DNA from: Bacteroidales bacterium
Lineage (GTDB): Bacteria; Bacteroidota; Bacteroidia; Bacteroidales; UBA932
DNA: 64,000 bases
Reading direction: 5' to 3'
Assembly (NCBI GenBank): GCA_024402115.1
Contig: JAKSJQ010000005.1
Location: 16,564 to 80,563, forward strand
The notes under the pieces are model-generated. The model made no database searches, had not been told where the DNA came from, and saw nothing but the letters and a program-made list of their open reading frames with translations. The translations under genes and the position numbers were made by a program. This document shows positions 19,211-28,180 of this stretch, one piece after another; position 1 is the stretch's first letter; each line of letters begins with the position of its first letter.

Positions 19211-21079
19211 ATGGCAAACACAGGCAAAATCGGAGTAACCACCGAGAACATATTCCCGGTGATCAAACAGTTCCTCTATTCAGACCATGAGATATTCCTC
19301 AGGGAGCTCGTGGCAAATGCGGTTGACGCAGACCAGAAGATGAAGGCGCTCGCACTCAGCGGCGACTTCACCCATGAGCTCGGAGACGTGAAGGTGCGCA
19401 TCGAGCTCGACGAGGCGGCAAGAACCCTCAAGATCATCGACAACGGTATCGGTATGACCGAGGAGGAGGTCGACAAGTACATCAACCAGATCGCGTTCTC
19501 AAGCGCCGGTGAGTTCCTCGAGAAGTACAAGGACCAGCTCGGCAGCATAATCGGACACTTCGGACTCGGCTTCTACTCGGCGTTCATGGTCGCAAAGCAG
19601 GTGACCATCGATACCCTCTCATGGAAGGACGGAGCAAAGGCGGTCCGCTGGACCTGCGACGGCAGCCCTGAATACACCATGGAGGAGTCAGACAAGACCG
19701 ACCGCGGTACCTGCATCACCCTCCACATCGCTGACGACGAGGCAGAGTATGCGACCAAGAGCCGCATCCAGGGCCTTCTCGACAAGTACTGCAAGTTCAT
19801 GCCAGTTCCTGTCGTGTTCGGCAAGGAGCAGGAGTGGAAGGACGGCAAGTACGTCGACACCGACAAGGACAATGTGATCAACAAGGTCGAGCCGCTCTGG
19901 GCAAAGACACCGTCCGATCTCAAGGACGAGGACTATGACAAGTTTTACAAGGCCCTCTACCCTATGGCTGATGATCCTCTCTTCCACATCCACCTCAACG
20001 TTGACTATCCGTTCAACCTCACCGGAATCCTCTACTTCCCGAAGATCAAGAACCAGGTCGAGGTGCAGAAGAACAAGATCCAGCTTTACTGCAACCAGAT
20101 GTTCGTGACCGACAGCGTCGACAACATCGTTCCTGACTTCCTCACCCTCCTCCACGGTGTGATCGATTCTCCGGACATCCCTCTCAACGTGTCCCGCAGC
20201 TACCTGCAGAGCGACTCAAACGTCAAGAAAATCTCCGGCTACATCACCAAGAAGGTTGCCGACCGTCTCGAGGAGATCTTCCGCAACGAGCGCGCAGCCC
20301 TCGAGGAGAAGTGGGACAACCTCAAGCTCTTCATCGAGTACGGAATGCTCAGCGACGAGAAGTTCTGCGACCGCGCCATGAAGTTCTGCCTCCTCAAGAA
20401 CACCGAGGACAAGTACTATGCGATCGAGGATTACAAGACCGCCATCACCGGCAGCCAGACCGACAAGGACGGCAAGACCGTGTTCCTCTATGCGACCGAC
20501 AAGGATGCCCAGTACTCGTTCATTGAGGCTGCGAAGAACAAGGGATACGACGTGCTCCTGATGGACTGTCAGCTCGATTCGCACTTCGTGAACCTTCTCG
20601 AGATGAAGATCGAGAACAGCAGGTTCGCACGTGTGGATTCGGACTCTGTCGACAACCTCATCCCTAAGGAGGACAAGGTGAAGCCTCAGCTCTCCGAGGA
20701 GGATCAGAAGGCTCTCGAAGAGTCAGTAAAGGCTGTGCTCCCTGCAGGCAACGAGTATCTCGTGCAGGCTGACAACCTCGGCGCAGATGCTGCACCGCTT
20801 CTCATCACCCAGAGCGAGTTCATGCGCCGCTACCGTGAGATGAGCGCACTCGGCGGTGGAATGAACTTCTACGGCGAAATGCCGAACGCATACGTCATCA
20901 CCGTGAACATGGAGAATCCAGTCGTTGCCAGGATCATGGCCGACAAGACCTCCGACGAGAGCAAGGGTCTCCTCAAGCAGGTGGCAGACCTCGCACTCCT
21001 CGCAAACGGCATGCTCAAGGGCAAGGAGCTCGCTGACTTCATATCTCGCAGCGCAGACATCCTTGCAAAGAATATTTAA
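19211..21079 (+). CDS. htpG: HtpG, Hsp90-family molecular chaperone
   Basis: A 622-residue cytoplasmic ATP-dependent chaperone. The N-terminal GHKL ATPase domain shows FLRELVANAVDAD (family N/D ATP-magnesium site), DNGIGM and GHFGLGFYSAFMV (lid and ATP contacts). The middle and C-terminal domains are of usual length. The wording ELVANAVDA matches the Bacteroidota subgroup. It is a single gene: a 252-bp non-coding leader (18959-19210) with no clear -7 box lies upstream and a strong terminator downstream. No heat-shock operator is recognisable. Confidence 0.97.
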   Translation: MANTGKIGVTTENIFPVIKQFLYSDHEIFLRELVANAVDADQKMKALALSGDFTHELGDVKVRIELDEAARTLKIIDNGIGMTEEEVDKYINQIAFSSAGEFLEKYKDQLGSIIGHFGLGFYSAFMVAKQVTIDTLSWKDGAKAVRWTCDGSPEYTMEESDKTDRGTCITLHIADDEAEYATKSRIQGLLDKYCKFMPVPVVFGKEQEWKDGKYVDTDKDNVINKVEPLWAKTPSDLKDEDYDKFYKALYPMADDPLFHIHLNVDYPFNLTGILYFPKIKNQVEVQKNKIQLYCNQMFVTDSVDNIVPDFLTLLHGVIDSPDIPLNVSRSYLQSDSNVKKISGYITKKVADRLEEIFRNERAALEEKWDNLKLFIEYGMLSDEKFCDRAMKFCLLKNTEDKYYAIEDYKTAITGSQTDKDGKTVFLYATDKDAQYSFIEAAKNKGYDVLLMDCQLDSHFVNLLEMKIENSRFARVDSDSVDNLIPKEDKVKPQLSEEDQKALEESVKAVLPAGNEYLVQADNLGADAAPLLITQSEFMRRYREMSALGGGMNFYGEMPNAYVITVNMENPVVARIMADKTSDESKGLLKQVADLALLANGMLKGKELADFISRSADILAKNI

Positions 21080-21106
21080 TTGTCTAAGCGTGAATCTTTA
21101 GACAGG

Positions 21107-21150
21107 GATGGCCTCGTAAAGTCCTCGTGACTTTCGGGGCCATCTTTATT
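21107..21150 (+). terminator. htpG terminator
   Basis: A long stem of GATGGCC...AAAGTC with GACTTT...GGCCATC (21107-21144) and a T-rich tail, 27 bp after the stop. Confidence 0.88.
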
Positions 21151-21226
21151 TCTCTCCAGCCCCCAGCCTTTCCTGCAGCTCTGTTCTTCGTCAGGAGTAT
21201 GTCTGGCGGAGACAGGCGAAAATGTG

Positions 21227-21234
21227 TATCTTTG
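21227..21234 (+). promoter_or_regulatory. -7 element close to the small gene at 21239
   Basis: TATCTTTG fits TAnnTTTG and ends 4 bp before the ATG, so the transcript would be leaderless or nearly so. Confidence 0.4.
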
Positions 21235-21238
21235 GAAC

Positions 21239-21544
21239 ATGTACCCTAAATTCATAATAGCAGGAGACGCGAGGACCGGCGAAGGCTGCCTCAGGATGGG
21301 CATGGTCATAAACCACAAAGACCTACGCATCGGATACGAGAAGATCTGGGGCGGCGGCTGGTGGTCCCGTAATGATGAAACACGCACGATCACCTTGTAC
21401 GGGTCGTCGGGTGACTTCGGATACCCGGACTTCAGCCATTGGAAGATCGCCGACCGCCAGCTCCGCGACTATGTCTTCATCTACGCCTCCAGCCCGTCCG
21501 GCGCCGGCAAGATGCTCGACACCTCCGGCATCCGCTGGATATAG
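21239..21544 (+). CDS. Small conserved-looking protein of unknown function
   Basis: I chose the ATG at 21239 (MYPKFIIAGD, 101 residues); an ATG at 21224 would lie upstream of the apparent -7 box. The protein is soluble, rich in Gly, Trp and Tyr, and has a compact beta-like pattern (IWGGGWW, ITLYGSSGDFGYPDF). I do not recognise a family. Codon use is like neighbouring housekeeping genes, so I believe it is real. It stands alone between htpG and a repeat-filled gap. Confidence 0.65.
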   Translation: MYPKFIIAGDARTGEGCLRMGMVINHKDLRIGYEKIWGGGWWSRNDETRTITLYGSSGDFGYPDFSHWKIADRQLRDYVFIYASSPSGAGKMLDTSGIRWI

Positions 21545-21547
21545 AAT

Positions 21548-21661
21548 CTCCTATCTCGTGGCCTTTTCGCTGAAAACATCCCTAGATAGGATGCATTTCT
21601 GCGTTTTTGCCTTGTTTCCCTCCTATCTCATGGCATTTTCGCGAAAAACATCCCTAGATAG
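21548..21661 (+). repeat. Two tandem hairpin repeats
   Basis: Two 42-bp near-copies at 21548-21589 and 21620-21661 (period 72 bp) begin CTCCTATCTC and end CCCTAGATAG. Each can fold because CTATCT pairs with AGATAG. They follow the small gene's stop and may end its transcript. Confidence 0.75.
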
Positions 21662-21748
21662 AACACACATCTGCGGCACGGAAAGCAGGCAAAATGCATT
21701 TGCCCGGACTAGGGCCGGCGAGCGGAGCGCAGCCGATCTTCATTTTGC

Positions 21749-21866
21749 CGCTCCCGTGCCGGCATCCTTGCCGCAGAAGTAAGATGGGCGGTGTCGGCTT
21801 TGTTGCTGGCGTGGTTATAGCATCCGCTATCGCTCCCGTGCCGGCATCCTCACGGCAGAAGGAAGG
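21749..21866. repeat. Direct repeat pair, 82-bp period
   Basis: CGCTCCCGTGCCGGCATCC recurs at 21749 and 21831, each followed by a short stretch and CGCAGAAG or GGCAGAAG. It is part of the 650-bp gap 21545-22195, in which I find no credible gene. Confidence 0.6.
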
Positions 21867-21936
21867 ATTACGGTGTCGACATCGACGGCTGCCTGTGAGA
21901 GTGAGGACGAGATCCGGCACAGCGGCACTATGTACG

Positions 21937-22053
21937 TGTGCCGCGAACTCAAAAAATCGCTTGATTTTTGTAGTTCGTGACGCCTTTTTCGCTGTTTTGG
22001 GCCTTTTTCGTGCCGCGAACTCAACTTTTCAGCATTTTTTTGTACTTCGCGCC
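21937..22053. repeat. Inverted-repeat family C, copies 1 and 2
   Basis: Two units (21937-21983 and 22010-22053) have the form GCCGCGAACTCAA, an A/T-rich middle, then GTAGTTCGTG or GTACTTCGCG, so each is an imperfect hairpin. Two more units lie at 63147-63266. Confidence 0.75.
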
Positions 22054-22195
22054 AGACCAAAGCAACGCTCATGCTCCATCCCTATTGTCGCTCTTGCCAA
22101 AGTCCTTTTGTTTTGGTCATAAATGACTATTGCGTATGATGGTTATTCGCCGTACAATTGCAAACTTAAATCACATATCCCTCCAACGAAAGATT

Positions 22196-23344
22196 ATGAA
22201 AGCAAGTTCTTATCTCGAATCCAAGCCACGCTACGAGATTCTTGACGGCCTCAGGGGAGTAGCGGCCCTGGGAGTCGTTATGTTCCATATGATGGAGTGC
22301 TATCCCTCCGAAATATCCCGTTGGGTGATGCCACATGGCTTCATGTCCGTAGATTTCTTTTTCGCACTGAGCGGACTGGTGCTCGGATATGCGTACGATG
22401 ACCGCTGGGACAGGATGAGCACATGGGACTTCTTCAAGCGCCGCCTCACCCGACTTCAGCCTATGGCCATAATGGGCGTGATCATTGGCATATGCTTCTT
22501 CTACTATACAGGTGGCCCTACCTTCAATGCCGTTGATTCGGCTCCTTGGTACAAGTTGCTTCTCGAGGCATTGCTCCTTATTTTCATGATACCGCTGCCA
22601 AAGTCGATGGACATCCGTGGGTGGGGCGAACTTACAAGTATCAATGGACCTATCTGGACGCTCATCTACGAATACGTGGCGAATATATTCTATGCCTTGT
22701 TCCTGCGTAGGACTGGAAAGCTCGTTCTTGGTATAATCGTGGCTTTCTGCGCACTCATGTCCGCGGACCTCTGCCTGCAGCTCAATCTCTGGGGCAACCT
22801 CGTCGACCCGGACTTCCAGTATACGATAAACGGCGGATTCATCTGCGACCCTGAACATATCTACCGCGCGATGGTCCGTCTGATGTTCCCATTCACCATG
22901 GGCCTTCTTCTCTCACGCATCGGACATTTCATTTCAGTGAAGAGGGGGTTCCTCATTGCCTCATTGTTGATAATTGCGATGGTAGCCACCCCTATGCTCA
23001 CCGACATGGGTCAGTTGTATGAAGGCATATACGAGCTCTGCTGCATCCTTCTCCTCTTCCCTGTCATCCTCTCCATCGGTGCTGGCAGCAAGCTCCATGG
23101 CGAGCGCGCAACCAGGATATGTACCTTCGTCGGCCAGCTGTCATTCCCGCTGTACATCACGCACTATCCGATTCTGTACATGCACATGAGCTGGGCGGAG
23201 AAACACATGGACGCACCGGTCGGCACGCATGTGTTCGTAGGAATCTGCACCTTCATCATGGTCGTAGGCGTCGCATGGGCATGTCTCAAGCTCTATGACA
23301 TACCTGTCCGCAACTGGCTTAAGGAGCACTGGCTGAAGAAATAA
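22196..23344 (+). CDS. Acyltransferase family 3 membrane protein (OafA/YrhL-like)
   Basis: A 382-residue integral membrane protein starting at MKASSYLESKPRYEILDG; the frame is open upstream but reads non-coding. It carries the family signature DGLRGVAALGVVMFHMME near residue 17, with the conserved Arg and His, followed by about ten membrane segments. Such enzymes move acyl groups to sugars of surface polysaccharides or peptidoglycan. It stands alone between a repeat-rich gap and a convergent regulator gene. The acceptor is unknown. Confidence 0.9.
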   Translation: MKASSYLESKPRYEILDGLRGVAALGVVMFHMMECYPSEISRWVMPHGFMSVDFFFALSGLVLGYAYDDRWDRMSTWDFFKRRLTRLQPMAIMGVIIGICFFYYTGGPTFNAVDSAPWYKLLLEALLLIFMIPLPKSMDIRGWGELTSINGPIWTLIYEYVANIFYALFLRRTGKLVLGIIVAFCALMSADLCLQLNLWGNLVDPDFQYTINGGFICDPEHIYRAMVRLMFPFTMGLLLSRIGHFISVKRGFLIASLLIIAMVATPMLTDMGQLYEGIYELCCILLLFPVILSIGAGSKLHGERATRICTFVGQLSFPLYITHYPILYMHMSWAEKHMDAPVGTHVFVGICTFIMVVGVAWACLKLYDIPVRNWLKEHWLKK

Positions 23345-23385
23345 CGGCGTCTGGGATTGGAGAATGGCGCAGTCTGAGAATCGCC

Positions 23386-24141
23386 TTACAGAATGCCCAT
23401 GATGCGTGCAACCTTGCAGGCTTCGATTGCATGGTCGACATTCAGCTTGGCGAGTATATTCTGGCGATGGCGGTTCACCGTATTGATACTGATCGACAGC
23501 TCATCAGCTATCTCCTTTGAAAGCATGCATTGATCGATGAGTCGCAGCACCTCACGCTCACGCATTGAAAGGACATTCTCGAAATCTTTGTTTGAAAGCA
23601 CACGTGTCACTCCGGTACGTGTGTTTATTATTTTTGCTTGATGCTGCTCATCTCTTGACAATGTATAGACACATGCCATGAGCCGCAGGCTGCCATTCGA
23701 CGAAGCCGCCATCGGAAACATCCTGTGCTCTACAACCCTGTTCTTTCCCTCCTTGTCGCGGATTCTCAGGAAGTCGCTCAGATAGAAATCACGGCGGTGT
23801 GTGATATCGAGTGGCCTCAGCATATGTATGAATGCAACCTCGTCAGCATGGCGTTTCGCCAGGTCGTCCGCATCAGCTCTGTCGAAGATGAAACTCTCGT
23901 ATAGCGATGGAATGATGTCAAGGCGTTCCTCTGCTGTCAGTCCCAATTCATCAGCGAGCCCTCCGAAATAGCAATAGCTGCAGTTCAGTTTGTTGTCGCC
24001 CATTGAGACAATTGCATTCTCCGTGAGAGCATAGGTCCTTACAAGTGACCTGCACTCTGCTATGAGCTTTTCATCGTTACCGTCGTCTGTGAAATGCTGC
24101 GACAGGTACATGCTGTTAATCTTTTCGAAATCTTTGTCCAT
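23386..24141 (-). CDS. LuxR-type transcription regulator
   Basis: I chose the ATG at 24141 (MDKDFEKINSMY, 251 residues) because a -7 element overlaps the earlier start codons at 24183 and 24189. The C-terminal helix-turn-helix (about 190-250) is typical of the LuxR/GerE family: LSMREREVLRLIDQ, then MLSKEIADELSISINTVNRHRQNI. The N-terminal ~180 residues look like a PAS-type sensor domain, but the ligand is unknown. There is no phospho-acceptor receiver domain. It is divergent from the dipeptidase gene. Confidence 0.88.
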   Translation of the reverse strand: MDKDFEKINSMYLSQHFTDDGNDEKLIAECRSLVRTYALTENAIVSMGDNKLNCSYCYFGGLADELGLTAEERLDIIPSLYESFIFDRADADDLAKRHADEVAFIHMLRPLDITHRRDFYLSDFLRIRDKEGKNRVVEHRMFPMAASSNGSLRLMACVYTLSRDEQHQAKIINTRTGVTRVLSNKDFENVLSMREREVLRLIDQCMLSKEIADELSISINTVNRHRQNILAKLNVDHAIEACKVARIMGIL

Positions 24142-24186
24142 AATCCTGAAAGACCATAGCCTATTGCCGGCTTCGAATATCATATG

Positions 24187-24194
24187 CAAATATA
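24187..24194 (-). promoter_or_regulatory. -7 element of the LuxR regulator gene
   Basis: TATATTTG on the minus strand, 46 bp before the chosen start at 24141. Confidence 0.55.
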
Positions 24195-24279
24195 CTTTGT
24201 TTTTGAAAGTTTGCGGTGTGATATTGAGGTGCTGGGATCCTGACTCCTGGCGGAGTTGGACGGCACTGAAGAAAATGCT

Positions 24280-24287
24280 TATATTTG
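24280..24287 (+). promoter_or_regulatory. -7 element of the dipeptidase-GH51 unit
   Basis: TATATTTG, 31 bp before the start at 24318, in the divergent gap shared with the LuxR gene. Confidence 0.55.
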
Positions 24288-24317
24288 TATGATGACATTA
24301 TCGACAATAACCAGCAT

Positions 24318-25664
24318 ATGAAAGAATACATAGCACAGAACAGGGAAAGATTCTTCGAGGAACTCTTCTCGCTCCTGAGGATACCGTCGGTGAGCTCGCA
24401 GCCAGACCACAAGGACGACATGCAGACATGTGCCGAAAGGCTCGTGGAACTGCTCCTCGAGGCGGGTGCAGACTCGGCCGCCGTCTACCCTACCAAGGGC
24501 CACCCGGTGGTCTTCGGACGCAAGGATGTGCCTGGGGCAGAAGGAACCGTGCTCGTGTATGGACACTATGACGTGCAGCCGGTGGACCCAATCGAACTCT
24601 GGAAATCCGACCCCTTCGAGCCCGAAATCCGCGACGGAGCCATCTATGGACGCGGTGCGAACGATGACAAGGGCCAGCTTTTCATGCACCTCAAGGCCTT
24701 CGAGTACATGCTCCGCAGCGGCAAGCTTCGCCACAATGTGAAGTTCATCTTCGAAGGCGAGGAGGAAATCGGCAGCGGCTCGCTCGCAGAATGGGTTTCC
24801 GACCATAAGGACCTTCTCGCAGCGGACGTCATCCTCGTCTCAGACACCACCATGATCTCGGAAGAAGTGCCGTCGATCAACGTCGGCATGCGCGGACTCT
24901 CGTACATCGAGATCGATGTGACCGGACCGAACAAGGACCTCCATTCGGGCCATTACGGCGGTGCGATCGCGAACCCAATCAACGTGCTCTGCGAGATGGT
25001 GGCATCGCTCCATGATGAGAATGGGAAGATCACCATCCCCGGCTTCTACGACAAGGTCGTCGAACTTTCGAGGGAGGACAGGGACATGCTCGCGCGTGCA
25101 CCGTTCGACATGAAGGAATACAAGGACTTCCTCGACATCGACGAAGTCTGCGGAGAGGACGGCTACACCACCCTGGAGAGGGTCGGCATACGTCCGTGCC
25201 TCGACGTGAACGGCATCTGGGGCGGCTACACCGGCACCGGAGCGAAGACCGTGCTCCCATCGAGCGCCCATGCGAAGATATCGATGCGCCTTGTGCCGAA
25301 CCAGGACAGCGCCGAGATCACCGAACTCATCTGCAAGCATCTGCGCAACATAGCGCCTGCGACCGTGAAGGTGGACGTGCGCCCATGCCACGGAGGAAAC
25401 GGCTTCCTCATCCCGCTCTCGTCACCGGCATTCAAAGCCGCATCACGCGCAATGACCGAGGTGTATGGAATCGAGCCCGTGCCGAGCCGTGGAGGTGGAT
25501 CCATCCCTGTGCTCGCGGACATGCAGAGGATACTCGGAATCGACCCGCTCCTGATGGGTTTCGGCCTAGAGAGGGACACCATCCACTCCCCTAACGAAAG
25601 CTACCTCCTCAAGCAGCTCTTCGCCGGAATGGAATCGATCGCGCTCTTCTATCAGTATCTATAA
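24318..25664 (+). CDS. M20-family metallodipeptidase (CNDP-like)
   Basis: A 448-residue cytoplasmic di-zinc peptidase starting at MKEYIAQNRERFF; an ATG at 24285 falls inside the -7 box. The M20 motifs are in order: VYGHYDVQP (H83), GRGANDDKGQ (D116), EGEEEIGS (catalytic and bridging Glu 148-150) and VSDT (D176). A dimerisation domain is inserted at about 200-320. Close relatives hydrolyse dipeptides of broad sequence. The stop overlaps the next start (TAATG), so it is translationally coupled with the small gene after it, and GH51 follows. Confidence 0.93.
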   Translation: MKEYIAQNRERFFEELFSLLRIPSVSSQPDHKDDMQTCAERLVELLLEAGADSAAVYPTKGHPVVFGRKDVPGAEGTVLVYGHYDVQPVDPIELWKSDPFEPEIRDGAIYGRGANDDKGQLFMHLKAFEYMLRSGKLRHNVKFIFEGEEEIGSGSLAEWVSDHKDLLAADVILVSDTTMISEEVPSINVGMRGLSYIEIDVTGPNKDLHSGHYGGAIANPINVLCEMVASLHDENGKITIPGFYDKVVELSREDRDMLARAPFDMKEYKDFLDIDEVCGEDGYTTLERVGIRPCLDVNGIWGGYTGTGAKTVLPSSAHAKISMRLVPNQDSAEITELICKHLRNIAPATVKVDVRPCHGGNGFLIPLSSPAFKAASRAMTEVYGIEPVPSRGGGSIPVLADMQRILGIDPLLMGFGLERDTIHSPNESYLLKQLFAGMESIALFYQYL

Positions 25665-25873
25665 TGCCCGGACCTTGGGCGGAAACAACCGGAAACCATA
25701 GCGAAATGGAAGACGACAACAAGACTCCAGGGCTCTTCGACGGCATTTACCAGGACCCGGTCAGGGCATACCAGGAGCACCTCTTCGGCATGCCGTTCGA
25801 CGGCAACTTCGTCCGCTATGACCTTGAACAGCAATTCTTCGGATACGATATTTTTGACAAGAAAGATAAATAA
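25664..25873 (+). CDS. Small protein coupled to the dipeptidase, unknown
   Basis: A 69-residue frame whose ATG shares a base with the dipeptidase stop (TAATG). An inner ATG at 25706 (MEDDNKTPGLFDG) is an alternative start. The last ~50 residues look coding in their base pattern (DGIYQDPVRAYQEHLFG). No signal peptide or membrane segment is seen, and I do not recognise a family. It ends 16 bp before GH51, so all three genes may share one transcript. Confidence 0.55.
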   Translation: MPGPWAETTGNHSEMEDDNKTPGLFDGIYQDPVRAYQEHLFGMPFDGNFVRYDLEQQFFGYDIFDKKDK

Positions 25874-25889
25874 CCAAAATAACCAAGAA

Positions 25890-27977
25890 ATGAAAAAGAA
25901 CCTGATCAGAATGGCCTGCATGGCTGCTGTCGCTGGTGCGGCACTCAGCTTCGTGCAGGTCGACGCAGCGGCACAGACCGCAAAGAAGCCTGCATACAAG
26001 GCTCCTAAGGGTGGCAAGACCATCAGCGACCAGATCCTCGGAACATTCTTCGAGGACCTCAGCTATGCGGCTGACGGCGGTCTCAACGCACAGCTCGTGC
26101 AGAACGGATCGTTCGAGTACAACCTCACCGAGCAGCCGGGATGGGGCGCAGGAACAGCATGGCGCTTCTCCGCACTCGGCCACAGCACCGGATATGTGAG
26201 CCAGCGCAACGACAACCCTCTCAATGAGAACAATGCGAACTACATGCGCATCACTGCAGAGCGCGTTGGTCGCTACCTCGATGGGCAGGAGCGCCATGAT
26301 CATGACCATGGACAGCAGGCACGCAACCAGGACGGTTCGATCGCTGCCGCCGGCTTCATGCGCGACACCCGCGTCGGTGTGGGTATCATCAACTCCGGCT
26401 TCGACGGAATGGTCGTGAAGGCCGGTGAGAACTACGATTTCTCAGCATTCATGAGGATGCCGGACGGAAAGGCGAAGACCATCAAGGTTTGGCTCACCGC
26501 AGGCCGCACCGTGCTCGCAGAGCAGACCATCAAGGCAAATGCGAAGGACTGGACCAAGTATAAGGTCATCCTCACTCCGAGCGCAGATGCAGCGAATGCC
26601 TCCCTCATGGTCGCTACCCAGGACACCGGATGCTTCGACCTCGACGCTGTTTCCCTCATCCCTGAGGACACCTTCATGGGCCATGGCCTCCGCAAGGACC
26701 TCGCACAGGCAATCGCAGACATGCACCCTAAGTTCGTGCGCTTCCCTGGCGGATGCGTCGTTCATGGCGGTGGAGACGGAATGTGGGCTACATACCGCTG
26801 GAAGACCTCTATCGGTCCGAAGGAGGAGCGCGTGCAGCTCAAGAACTCATGGGGCTACCACCAGAGCCGTGAGGTAGGTTACTACGAGTACTTCCAGTTC
26901 TGCGAGGACATCAACGCAAAGCCTCTCCCTATCCTCCCTTCAGGTACCAGCTGCCAGGGCGCAGGCGGATCATGGGGTCTCCCAGGCTTCGCACAGATGC
27001 CTGTCCCAATGGACGAGATGGACGAGTGGGTTGACGAAGTTCTCGACCTCATCGAGTGGGCAAATGGTGACGTCAACACCGTCTGGGGTGCAAAGCGCGC
27101 TGCCCAGGGCCACCCAGAGCCATTCGGACTCGAGATGGTCGGAATCGGAAACGAGGAGTACATCACCCCTGAATTCGAGGAGCGCTTCAAATACATCTAC
27201 GACAGGGTTACCGCAGCTCATCCTGAGATCACCATCGTCGGAACCGCAGGTGTGAACTCACATCCTTCGAACCACGAGGACTATGTCAACGGATGGGCCT
27301 TCGCAGAGAAGATCGGCGTTCCAATCCTCGACGAGCACTACTACGAGCAGAAGGAGTACTTCCTTACCACCCGTCAGTACGACTCATACCCACGCGACCG
27401 CAAGACCAAGGTCTACCTCGGTGAGTATGCAGCAAAGGACAACACCGTCCTCGACGCCCTTGCCGAGGCACTCTACCTCTGCCATGTCGAGCGCAACGGA
27501 GACGTTGTCGTGATGAGCAGCTATGCACCTCTCATGAGCAACATGAACCATTCTAACTGGCTTCCTGTGCTCATTCTCTTCAACAACGACCATGTGGCTC
27601 TCACCGCTAACTACTATGTTCAGCAGATGTTCGGTGAGTCGGCTGGTACCAAGTTCTACGGAAACTGCGTGAAGATCGCCGGTGCCGACAACCTCCAGGA
27701 GCAGTCAGTCGTTCTCAACCCTGAGAAGCGCGAGCTCTACATCAAGGTCTGCAACGCCAGCGACCAGGCCAAGACAGCCGACATCAACCTCAGCATCTTC
27801 AGCGGTGTGAAGAAGGGCATGAAGGCTTCAGTGAAGACCCTCAAGGGCCAGCCTACCGATCGCAATGACATCAACAGTCAGCCGATCGCTCCCGTTGTCA
27901 GCGACATCACCGTGGCTCCTAAGATGAGCTTCGAGGTCGAGCCTTACTCATTCTCGATGATCACTGTGAAGCTCTAA
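25890..27977 (+). CDS. GH51 alpha-L-arabinofuranosidase
   Basis: A 695-residue secreted protein starting at MKKNLIRMACMAA; a signal peptide ends near DAAAQ. A carbohydrate-binding-like beta domain occupies about 40-240. The catalytic barrel starts near LRKDLAQAIADMHPKFVRFPGG, with the acid/base Glu in GIGNEEY (E422) and a likely nucleophile Glu in YLGEYA (E512). A C-terminal beta domain completes the GH51 layout. It removes arabinofuranose from arabinoxylan or arabinan. Third gene after the dipeptidase; palindrome B1 follows and probably ends transcription. Confidence 0.94.
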   Translation: MKKNLIRMACMAAVAGAALSFVQVDAAAQTAKKPAYKAPKGGKTISDQILGTFFEDLSYAADGGLNAQLVQNGSFEYNLTEQPGWGAGTAWRFSALGHSTGYVSQRNDNPLNENNANYMRITAERVGRYLDGQERHDHDHGQQARNQDGSIAAAGFMRDTRVGVGIINSGFDGMVVKAGENYDFSAFMRMPDGKAKTIKVWLTAGRTVLAEQTIKANAKDWTKYKVILTPSADAANASLMVATQDTGCFDLDAVSLIPEDTFMGHGLRKDLAQAIADMHPKFVRFPGGCVVHGGGDGMWATYRWKTSIGPKEERVQLKNSWGYHQSREVGYYEYFQFCEDINAKPLPILPSGTSCQGAGGSWGLPGFAQMPVPMDEMDEWVDEVLDLIEWANGDVNTVWGAKRAAQGHPEPFGLEMVGIGNEEYITPEFEERFKYIYDRVTAAHPEITIVGTAGVNSHPSNHEDYVNGWAFAEKIGVPILDEHYYEQKEYFLTTRQYDSYPRDRKTKVYLGEYAAKDNTVLDALAEALYLCHVERNGDVVVMSSYAPLMSNMNHSNWLPVLILFNNDHVALTANYYVQQMFGESAGTKFYGNCVKIAGADNLQEQSVVLNPEKRELYIKVCNASDQAKTADINLSIFSGVKKGMKASVKTLKGQPTDRNDINSQPIAPVVSDITVAPKMSFEVEPYSFSMITVKL

Positions 27978-28019
27978 GATTTGGATAGCGCCTTTTTGCC
28001 GCCGTGGGCGGAGTTTCTT

Positions 28020-28132
28020 GCCGTGGCGGATAAAGCGCTATGAATCAGATAGTTAAACAGAATCGGGTAGTCAATTTTCGACTACCCGATTTTATTTATC
28101 TGATTATGTATCAGCTATTTAGCTGCCACGAC
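28020..28132. repeat. Symmetric palindrome family B, copy 1 (terminator-like)
   Basis: The inner perfect 12-bp stem (28061-28072 with 28080-28091, AATCGGGTAGTC and its complement) is centred in a 113-bp element whose outer ends, GCCGTGGCGG and CTGCCACGAC, are also largely complementary. Intermediate flanks pair too (AATCAGATA with TATCTGATT). It lies between the convergent GH51 and galE genes. Confidence 0.85.
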
Positions 28133-28180
28133 AGATGTGGCGTCCTTGTTGCATCCTGAAAAAGTCTACCAAAGGACAGG

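Noticed and set aside
21694..22122. A 142-codon plus-strand frame in the repeat-filled gap
   Set aside because: It passes through direct and inverted repeats and has no coding pattern.
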